Assembly: GCA_023053575.1 (NCBI GenBank)
Contig: JAKZAP010000007.1
Location: 18,513,304-18,577,303, forward strand
DNA length: 64,000 nucleotides
Direction of reading: 5' to 3'
Source: Branchinecta lynchi
Taxonomy: Eukaryota; Arthropoda; Branchiopoda; Anostraca; Branchinectidae
Positions 55,692 to 64,000 of the stretch are shown in pieces (position 1 is the first letter of the stretch; the number at the start of each line of letters is the position of its first letter). The notes under the pieces are model-generated. The model was not told the origin of the DNA, made no database searches, and saw nothing but the letters and a program-made list of their open reading frames with translations. The translations under genes and the position numbers were made by a program.

Positions 55692-56722
55692 ACAAGACCA
55701 AAGGTTTCGATGGGATCCCAAAAATTCAATATCTGATCCAGACAACAGGGTCTTGTCTTAGCCAGATCCAGTCTTCGCCAGACTCCTTGAACATTTTTAC
55801 AATTAAAATTCAGAAACAGACTAAGGCCAAATAGCTAATCACCTGAGAAAACCAAGTTCAGATTTGGATTCAGCATGTGTGTTTACCCCTATAAGTGATA
55901 AATGTTTTGACGAAAACTTCCTGCCACTTCTGCCAATTTCCCGGTTCCGGCCGAACTCCAGAACTACTTGTCCGGCAAAAAAAGAAAGCTCAAAGACGAA
56001 ATCAGGTTTTGTTTTCACATAAGTGTTCAGCATGTCTTCTTGCCCTAAATCGAACATCGAATCAACTCCAAATAAAACTTTTACTTTCAACAAACTTTCC
56101 GGTTTGGGCCGGATTCCGGGCGAAATACTTTTCCGTCGAGAAAATAGTTTTCACCATCGTCTTCAGCATGTCTTCCTACCCCTAAATCGAACATCTAATC
56201 AATTTCAAATAAAACTTTTACTTCAACAAACTTTCCGGTTTGGGCCGGATTCCGGGCGAAATACTTGTCCGTCGAGAAAATAATTTTCACCATCGTCTTC
56301 AGCATGTCTTCCTACCCCTAAATCGAACATCTAATCAACTTCAAATAAAACTTTTATTTTCAACAAACTTTCCGGTTTTGGCCGGATTCCGGGCGAACTA
56401 CTTGTCCGATGACAAAATAGTTTTCACCATCGTGTTCAGTATGTCTTCTTACCCCATAATCGACTATCACATTAGCTGTTTCAAAATATTTTGTTTGTCC
56501 CTTAATTTGAATCCCCTCCCCCACCCCTAAATGTAGAGCTACAAAGCCCATCTACGAACTTGACTGGTCCGACGACCCAACGAACCCTCACACCAAGTTT
56601 CATCAAAATATCTCATTCCCTTCGAGAGTTATCGTGCTTACAGACGGACGGACGGACGGACAGACGGACAACTTTTGCGATGTCATAGGTATCCCTCCAC
56701 TTACGTTTTGGGATCCCAAAAA
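55692..56722 (+). mobile_element. Helentron-like element, copy E
   Basis: From ACAAGACCAAAGGTTTCGAT to GGGATCCCAAAAA. Its units at 56097, 56237 and 56375 are about 138 bp apart and very close to those of copy 2 (3.4-3.9 kb), so the two copies are recent relatives. The tetranucleotide tract is at 56641-56669. Confidence 0.7.
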
Positions 56723-56729
56723 CGAGCCT

Positions 56730-57450
56730 GGAAAGAAATTCGTCTGAAGCCTGAAGCACATCCATGACTTTTTCGTTTCTGAAAACTGACAACCCGTCTG
56801 TGACTCCTACGACTAAAACTTTAAGATACTTGGTATTTACTTGGACGATGACCTTAAATGGAACACACATGTAGAAAATTGACAAAAAAGGTGGATGTCT
56901 GCTTCGTTCGTTTTCGCAGCTGAAAAGGTTTTGAATACCAAAAGATATTCTTAAAGTTGTATACTGCAGTTATATTAGACCTTGTCTAGAGTACTCAAGA
57001 CCTGCTTGGCACTTTGGTCTGACCAAGGAACAATGTGCCCAGTTTGAGTTGGTCCAGAAAAAGGCTCTGAAATTGATATTAGGCCACAACTGCACAAACT
57101 ATGACAGCGTACTAAAAGAAGTTGACTTACTGTCACTGGAAAAACGCCGACATAAACTAACTGTCAGATTTGGACTGAAATGTCTGGACTCACCTTTCCA
57201 GCGTCGACCACTGCCAGACTTCGTAAACCCTACTGCTGACGGACCGAGGACAAGACATCGACAAAAGACAAAGAGTCGTCAACTGTTATCATCTTACCCA
57301 GCGACTAGTACGCAACGTTACATCAAGTCATTCGCCCCGTATTTTACTGACTGTTTTAAAAGCAACGCTAAACGAAGAATTTTGATGCGTTTTACTTTAA
57401 TCTTTATGTATTATCTTAGTTACGCAAGTTTGCGTTGAAATATGTGTGGT
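56730..57450 (+). mobile_element. CR1/L2-like LINE fragment
   Basis: Broken frames give YLDDDLKWNTHV, YIRPCLEYSRPAWHFGLT and FELVQKKALKLILGHNC, then VRFGLKCLDSPFQ (57049-57438). It corresponds to the thumb and downstream part of the polymerase. The 5' side is cut at the end of HINE copy E. Confidence 0.68.
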
Positions 57451-57539
57451 TTTATTCATGCATTCATTCGTGGATTGATCTACTGACATGCCTGCGCTAG
57501 CTAACGCCATTTTGGTAAAAATAAAGCATTCATTTACGA

Positions 57540-57684
57540 GAGGACTAGGAAGAGAATTTGACCCCCCCCCCCCCCTTGAAAAAATATGCGCCGGAATTGA
57601 TCAATGGGCCGCCGCCGTCGACCAAAATGACGGCGTGTCGTTGGAGTGTTTTCGGCAGCCGTTTTTTCGGCGTTTCAGTCTTGG
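57540..57684 (+). promoter_or_regulatory. Candidate 5' exon/promoter of the JIP3/4 gene
   Basis: A local GC-rich patch with CCGCCGCCGTCGACC and AAAATGACGGCG, ending at a donor-like CTTG/GTAACC (57685). Joined to the acceptor at 58006-58007 it would form a non-coding first exon; its ATG is out of frame with the JIP start. This is inference only. Confidence 0.3.
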
Positions 57685-58007
57685 TAACCTTGGTTATGTA
57701 CTAAGTGTATGACATGATGATATTTTATATTTATAATATTGCAAAAGCCAACTGGCCATAGTTTTGGAGCTAAGCAAATGAGGCTCAGTGTTCAGTTTTA
57801 TAGCTGGTTTTGCATAGTATAAAACAAGCTTTCAAATGAGATCCTAAACATGGTTTATTTTTGGAAATTAAAAGATCTGTTAAGACCAAAAGCGCAGGGA
57901 TTGCTTCAGGTGTTGGCTACTGGTTTGGTACCCTATAAATGCTATGATTTTTTGAAAGGTTAGAGGCAAGACATCTCTAGAAATGAATTTTAATTCGTTT
58001 CTTTCAG

Positions 58008-59256
58008 ACGTTAAGAACCATCTATAATGGAAAAAGTATACTCAACCGATGACCCTGGAATGGTCATGTCTGAAAGAGTTCAGGCAGTGGCTAGCAGCAT
58101 ATATGAAGAATTCCAGCGGATCATCAACCAGTATGATGAAGGAGTCGTGAAGAACCTCATGCCTCTAGTGGTTAACCTTCTTGAGAATCTGGACTACCTT
58201 CACACTGAAAACCAAGAGCATGAAGTGGAGCTGGAGTTGTTACGAGAAGACAATGAGCAGCTTATGAATCAGTATGAAAGAGAGAAGCAGTTTCGTAAGG
58301 CAGCTGAGATTAAGCTTCTTGCTATTGAAGATGCAGTTGAAGAAGAGAGAAAGATACTCACTGGGAAGATTGAATCTCTCGAGTCAATTGTTCGGATTTT
58401 TGAGTTGAAGTCGAAGAATATGGGTGACCATCTGAGTAGGCTTGAAGAAAAAGATGTTGAAACTAAGAGGGAATACTCAAAGCTGCATGATAGATACACA
58501 GAGCTGTTTAAGACACACATGGATCACTTGGAACGGACGCGGATCCTCATGGGTAATGACAGAATCGACCAGTTCAGTATGAACGTTCCTAGACCCAAAC
58601 CGAGCTCCCTTGTTCGATCCTCTGGCCCTGTTTCTTTCGGATTTTCATCGCTTGACCCCAGTCAGAAAAATCTGAGTCCTATGGTTGATTTCGGTAGCAT
58701 GACAACCCCCAGTCTAGGCATTCCTGGCCCAAATCTCGACACGGAGTTCAAGTCGGTTCAGACCAATGATGATGGCTCTCCCGAAAATCAGTCAAAGCAA
58801 AAGAAGCTCTGGGTTCGAAGCCCGAGTGTGGACGACCCTGAATTCTCTGAGGAGTTGCCACTGGAGGACCCGCCCATTAAAGAACCAGTGCAAAGCACAA
58901 AGAATGAGAAAAGGAGCAACAATACTCTGTACCAAGAAATCAGTTTCCATGAGGAAAGCATGGCTGATAATGATGATAGTGAAATAACCGGAAACTGGGT
59001 TCATCCTGGTGAGTATGCAAGCTCTACTAGTGATACTTTCTTCGGAATGGGAAAAGAAGTGGAAAACCTGATATCTGAAAATAATGAGCTCTTGGCAACA
59101 AAGAACGCCTTGAACATTGTTAAAGATGATCTGATCACTAAGTTGGACGAGCTGAATGGAGAGCATGAGATTTTGCGGGATGAGATTCGTTCGTTGACTG
59201 CTGTCAAGTCTAGAATGAGGGCGAGAGTCGATGAGCTTGAAGACGAGATCAAGAAG
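58008..59256 (+). CDS. MAPK8IP3/SPAG9-like: JNK-interacting protein 3/4 (sunday driver), first coding exon
   Basis: JIP3/JIP4 are scaffolds that bring JNK-pathway kinases together and link cargo to kinesin-1 and dynein. The exon starts after the acceptor TTCGTTTCTTTCAG (58006-58007), has 19 nt of 5' UTR, and its ATG is at 58027. Residues 1-410 include the RH1 domain (SERVQAVASSIYEEFQRIIN, then VVKNLMPLVVNLLENLD), the long coiled coil (about 60-175) with ELLREDNEQLMNQYERE and the family phrase KLHDRYTELFKTHMDHLERT, and a low-complexity linker. A second leucine-zipper coil (about 341-410) begins KEVENLISENNELLATKNAL. RPKPSSL near 190 may be the JNK-docking site. The donor AAG/GTAATT is at 59257; reading beyond it is intron. 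Neighbour genes are unrelated. Confidence 0.93.
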
Positions 59257-60813
59257 GTAATTCTTTCTTTATTGTCTTTTGACGGGGCAGAGGGAGGCCA
59301 AGTTGAACGGAAAGCATGGGGCTTTACGGGAATAGATTCGGTTGGTTGACTGGATTGAAGTCGTAGAGCGGGAACTATCTCTGTATTCGTTTCTTTCGCG
59401 GGGGGAGGGGGTCGTACGGGCAAGCTTCCATCGGCAAAGCATCACGCAACAGATGACGGCAGCAGACCTAACGTTTTCAGCCGTAATCGCTTGAAGTATG
59501 TGTGACTCGACCTTTTTTTGTTTTTCTCTAGTAGCCTACCTTATATCATTGTCATCCCATTTTTTTCCTCGGCTTTTTGTATAATAGTCGCATGTATACA
59601 ATCAGCTGTTGCAGGAAGGGCTCTCGGCCAAATTACGTAAGCAAATCTGATTAGATCACAGACCGAAGTCTCCTTTTTATCATGACAGAGATTGTGAAAT
59701 AGACAAGCTTATGGACGTGTCTGAAAGCTCGTAAAAATGAATTCGTGTTTTCCTATGCTCATCCAATACTCTTGATGACTATCTCTCCTTGCCGATGCAA
59801 AATCTCCGGCCTCTCCTGGTACCTAGGGGAAGAAAGGCAGAAGTGGGGTCACAGCCGGTCCCAAAGATCGCTGTGATTGGTTGACACAGGATTTGAGTCG
59901 TTACGAAGATGCTTACTCCTTCTTCCTGAGGATCACTGGCGTGTTTTGGACCAATCATACAGAGTATTGCCCATAAAGGGATGGTCAGGAGCGCACCAGC
60001 AATGTTCAGTTACGAAAGAAACCAACGACAATGACGGGAAGGCAAAAGTTGCCAACATTCTTTTCGCCCATTGCTCATAGCAAGAACAAACAAGCACCAG
60101 AACCTCCGTCTCCCTATCTCTGTAATACGACCATGCGGAGTCGGATAAATCCGTGTACCATGCCCGATGCAAACGAGCCGAGGATAAGAGCTACGCGGAA
60201 CATCACAATTCGTTTCCTCTACAAACAGCTAAATCGCAGTAAAGCCTCGGAGCACTTTTCCTCTGATATGTGCACCGCCTAAGAGGGAAGTAGACGAAGA
60301 AAAAATTTCCAAAGTAAAAGCCGCCTGGTTGTCTATACGCGCTGCAAAGCTGGTCAGCGCGCCTACTGCACTAATTCCTCTGATATGCGCAACGGCGAAA
60401 AGCTCAGCTCAGTTTTGTCAGGGTATCCATAGTCGCTGCATGGGACCAAGACGGAGGTTCATATTTGTTCTTGCAAATTGTCAGCACCTAGCATAGTCAA
60501 GCAATACCATGAATGCTCCTGTGCATTCACTATGTTTCATGCTCGCCAAAATAAATAACAAAATCGAGGTGGGACCAAGAAGGGAGCCCTGGGAGGCATC
60601 TTTATGTGTAGTCTGGAGCAAAGGCTCATCTAATTTTTCAATCTGCTGTTCTCCTTACTTAAGCTCCTGGATGAAGCCTAGCAAATGCGTGACATTTGAG
60701 CTGTCGTAGCCTGCACCCGGAATGTTGTCAAACTCCTTACGCTTTAGGCATACGACTTCAATATACATAGGCGTTCCTAACCTTTGATTTCACGTTTATG
60801 TCATGTCTTTCAG
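59257..60813. other. JIP3/4 intron with dispersed repeat at 60.13-60.47 kb
   Basis: A 1557-bp GT-AG intron. 60130-60470 is the inverted partner of the repeat at 18030-18470. No exon-like sequence was recognised in it, and the small frames at 59877-60282 fall in or near the repeat. Confidence 0.7.
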
Positions 60814-60942
60814 CTACGTGAAGAATTGGAAAAACACAAAGGAAACAAATCAGATGACGAGGAGGATGTTCCAATGTCACAGAGGAAAAAGTTCACAAGG
60901 ATAGAGATGGCGCGTGTGCTGATGGAGCGAAATCAGTACAAG
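60814..60942 (+). CDS. MAPK8IP3/SPAG9-like: JIP3/4, second coding exon (start of RH2)
   Basis: 129 nt encode residues 411-453 in phase 0: LREELEKHKGNKSDDEEDV continues the zipper and an acidic linker, then PMSQRKKFTRIEMARVLMER with NQYK opens the RH2 (RILP homology) domain, which binds Rab GTPases and motor regulators. The acceptor is TCATGTCTTTCAG and the donor AAG/GTAAAT. Near-identity to this motif in known JIP3/4 proteins makes the assignment firm. Confidence 0.93.
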
Positions 60943-62341
60943 GTAAATAATGATGATGATGATGCCTTCTAAAGATTCATTCTTAAGAAGAAATATGTCA
61001 CGAGCGGAGAACTTGAGAAGGAAGATGAAAAAGATAAATAAGTAAAAAATAGACCGAATTGTCACACATCATAACCTAAATTATGAACCCCCCAGAGAGC
61101 CTGAAGAGTGTGGCTGTTTCCGCGTAAAAGGTATAAAATTGCTTGAATAATAAAGCACACCTCGCACTATCTACTATTTATGTTCACTATCTGAATACTG
61201 TAAAGCTAGGCTCGACTTTTAGGCCGGCTGTAAAGCTCACATGGCACTTCTAATAACAGTTAGCATGTTTGTCAGATACGGTTTGTAGTTGTCAAGGCTG
61301 GATCTCTCTCCCGATATGCCTTTCATCAGAAGACCGGCTTGATCTACCAAATCTGAAATGGTTATTCCACTCATTGGCAACTTTTTCAGAATAGAAGTTG
61401 TGTCGTACTCTGGTTCCGATTCGCCTTTAACTCAATCGAAGGTAGAAGCAAATACTCGAGCCGGGATAATCGTTCGTATGTGTGACATTAATAAGGAAAG
61501 ATTAGGGTAAGTTAGGATATGATGTCATCGAGGGAGGAGAAGACTTAGCATTAAGCTGGTACCAAATCTAGTTTGAAAAGTGTAGAAATATTGCTAGGCG
61601 GGTATAAAGAAAATAAAACAAGGTCACAGTTGAGTACAAGCTAGCTGGCTGTGATTTAAAGAGTCGTGAATCATACCTACAAATGAGCCACTTTCAGCAT
61701 GGGATTGGTTTTCTTGGTCGAAGTCCTGCTCTGTCGCTTTGATCGTTGCCAGCCTCTTCATGATATGTAGGTGTGAACACCGTTCTTCGTTAGGTAACAT
61801 AGAGCGTATTCCACCTTTCTAACAATAGTAACTAACTATTAGTTAAAATATTTCCGTTCCGACATCACGAAAAGTTACTACGCTGACCGTTCCATTCTTC
61901 TCGAAAAAGTAACTAATAGTAACTATTTGCTTACCATGCTCGGGAGCGTGTAAGCGTGGTAACTACTGATCTCTATAACGTGAATGGCTGATTACCTCGT
62001 GGAGTGATATTTTACCGAAAATTAAAAAATGCGTTCCAGCCTTGACGCCAAGAAGCCAAAATTCGTGACTTCATGCTTACTAACTACGGTAAGTAGGTTG
62101 GAGCAGGCTCACAATATAGATATTGACCGATTTTATTTTTAACCCGGCAAAAAAAGCACAAGGCACGAAGACGGAGTCGATATAAAGTAAAGAAGAAATA
62201 CGAAAGAGAAACAATTTACAAAGTAGACAACAAGAACTTGCGACTTTATTAAATCCGACGGATTTTCCAGTCGTAATCAGTATAGTTACTATGTATATCA
62301 TTATCAAAATTACTCTTCTTAAGTTGTCTTTTCTTCTGAAG
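60943..62341. other. JIP3/4 intron with a MITE
   Basis: A 1399-bp GT-AG intron. GAGCGTATTCCA near 61803 to TGCGTTCCAGCC near 62030-62043 bounds a copy of the 14.4-kb MITE family. The rest shows no feature. Confidence 0.65.
61803..62043. mobile_element. MITE of the 14.4-kb family, in a JIP3/4 intron
   Basis: Shares AACAATAGTAACTA, ATTTGCTTACCA, TAAGCGTGGTAACTAC and GTGATATTTTACCGAA with 14380-14580, in the same order. Ends are diverged, and no target duplication was identified. Confidence 0.55.
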
Positions 62342-64000
62342 GAACGGTTCATGGAGCTGCAAGAAGCCGTCCGCTGGTCTGAGATGGTTCGCGCGTCGCG
62401 AGTCGATTCTGACCTAGACAAAAAGGGGAAGCAAATCTCCATCTGGAAATTTTTTAGCAACCTCTTCAGCACAACGAACGAGCGCGGACAATTTAATCAA
62501 CGCGTCAACTCTAACCAGCTTATCCGTTTCGAGCCAAAGCGGAAAGTGACCGACGCTAAGACTGAGTCTCCAGTTAAGAAAAACGCTGTTGAAAGACGAC
62601 CACCCAGGCAGGAAGGTGGGCGGGTTCAAGCCTACGGGTGGAGCCTACCCGCGGACAACCAACCGAGTGCCCAGCCCGAAAAATCCAGCCACTTGCCAGT
62701 ACCTGTGCCAATATACTGCAGACCCCTTGTTGATAGCGAACCAGGCACGCAGGTTTGGTGCGCAGCTGGCGTGGATCTGAGCGGTGGTAGAACGGCAGAC
62801 GGCGGCGCAATTGTTGGTGGTAGTGTTTTCTACGCTACAGAAAACGCGGAGTCCCCAGAGAATTTGAAAGCAAGGCAAAATTCGCTCGTATGGATCTGCA
62901 GCAGCACGGAAACAGTGAGCAAAGTGACAATTATTAACGGCAGCAGCCCTGCCGATGTTGTGGCGTCCTTTCAGGTCAGCACGTCGCAAATATTCAGTAT
63001 TGCAAGTGTACCAGGTGCTACCGAAACAGACTACCCCTGCCCAGAAGAAAAAACGCGAGAGTCTAACCGTCGCCTCTCTGGTTCAAGCGATTCCGGGTTC
63101 TCGCATCTGGGCTCGGAAGAAAAATTAGTGTGTAACATAACTCATGTGAAAGATGGGCTGGCGCCGCCCATGGACTTACCTGAGTTGGATCAGGATAGCG
63201 ACTCGGTTGAAAGCCCTGTGGTTCTTACCAGTGCTCTCCCGACGATGTGGCTAGGCACACAGTCGGGGGCGATATTTATACATTCCGCCGTGGCCCAGTG
63301 GCATAAGGTCTGCCATGCTGTTCAGTTGAAGGACTCCGTTTTGGCCATACTGCATCTGCACGGCCGCGTTTTGGCCGCGCTAGCTAACGGTACTATTGCC
63401 GTTTTTTCCCGCGGCACGGACGGAGAATGGGACTTGAGTGATTATTATGTTGTCGACTTGGAAAACCAGAATATTTCTGTTAGGGCTATGTGCGCCGTCA
63501 ATGGCAAAGCTTGGTGCAGCTTTGGAAATCGGATTTTTGTCCTCGACCCTCGGACGCTGAACGTAGATACATCATTCGAAGCGCATCCGCGGAAGGAAAG
63601 CCAAATCCGACAGATGGCATGCTTAGGCGATGGCGTGTGGATTAGTATACGGCTCGATTCTTCTTTGCGATTGTTCCATGCCATGACACACCAACACTTG
63701 CAGGATATTGATATAGAGCCCTATGTGAGTAAAATGCTAGAGGTGGTCCCGGGAGGCGCGGGAAAGCTTGGTTTCAGCTTCGTCCGCATCACGTCGCTAC
63801 TGATCGCCTCCAATCGACTCTGGATGGGGACGGGCAATGGCGTCATAATATCTGTCCCGATTTCAGAGGGGCTTCCTACTAATTCTATACAAAGGGGTGT
63901 ACACCTCCCGGCCTCCCCAAAACCTCCTGGTTGGGCAAGCCGGCTCTCTGGTACTTTTATTCCCTTTTGCTCCATGGCGCATGCGCAGTTGTCCTTCCAT
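62342..64000 (+). CDS. MAPK8IP3/SPAG9-like: JIP3/4, third coding exon, open to window end (RH2 and WD40 region)
   Basis: After the acceptor TTTCTTCTGAAG the frame is open for 553 codons to the last base and has no stop. It begins ERFMELQEAVRWSEMVRASR, completing RH2, then SIWKFFSNLFS (about residue 486). A variable region follows (about 500-750). From about residue 754 a beta-propeller region starts: MWLGTQSGAIFIHSAVAQW, LAALANGTIAVFSRGTDGEW, FEAHPRKESQIRQMACLGDG, HQHLQDIDIEPYVSKML and RLWMGTGNGVIISVP. This is strongly conserved in JIP3/4. The window ends within it (FCSMAHAQLSFH), so the C-terminus and any later exons are missing. A single exon of at least 1659 nt is unusual next to a 129-nt exon. 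Confidence 0.93.

Noticed and set aside
55227..55745. 172- and 130-residue minus-strand frames as a gene
   Set aside because: They cross a dispersed repeat and a C-tract, the longer one also enters the end of HINE copy E, and they contain glycine runs from that tract and no family motif.

Overview
This is an intron- and transposon-rich nuclear DNA window from an invertebrate animal. The evidence is three conserved metazoan genes with GT-AG introns, a JNK scaffold of the JIP3/JIP4 type, and many animal-type transposons: LINEs, a Gypsy-like LTR element, hAT-type foldbacks and Helentron-like elements. The phylum cannot be fixed from the sequence alone. Most short open frames in the window are repeat artefacts.

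Layout. 1-6.3 kb is repeat, mainly four Helentron-like elements with internal ~138-bp tandem units. It lies in the intron before the last exon of deoxyhypusine hydroxylase (DOHH, + strand, 6359-6675). 6.7-17.3 kb has no recognised gene. It holds a 481-bp tandem duplication, foldback hairpins, MITEs and a tRNA-Ala-like sequence. A chondroitin 4-O-sulfotransferase-like gene lies on the - strand from 44533 to 17338. It has three phase-compatible exons (44428-44533, 27405-27613, 17338-18009) encoding about 328 residues, and its two introns (about 16.8 and 9.4 kb) contain nearly all of the 18-44 kb transposons. These include a Gypsy-like element lacking reverse transcriptase (32.1-34.5 kb), a nearly complete but broken I/Jockey-type LINE (34.5-39.8 kb) and several CR1/L2-like LINE fragments. 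45-57.5 kb is again transposons, including two hAT-like elements with 8-bp target duplications and a truncated LINE flanked by a perfect 59-bp direct repeat. From 58 kb to the window end is the 5' part of a JIP3/JIP4 (sunday driver) gene: three coding exons, 1006 residues so far, continuing past 64000.

Function. The three genes are not an operon. DOHH completes hypusine formation on eIF5A, the sulfotransferase modifies glycosaminoglycan in the Golgi, and JIP3/4 links JNK signalling and cargo to kinesin and dynein. The unusual content is in the repeats: elements with GTCY-type tetranucleotide tails, hairpins carrying a hammerhead-like core, and foldbacks sitting close to the promoter and splice sites of the sulfotransferase gene.
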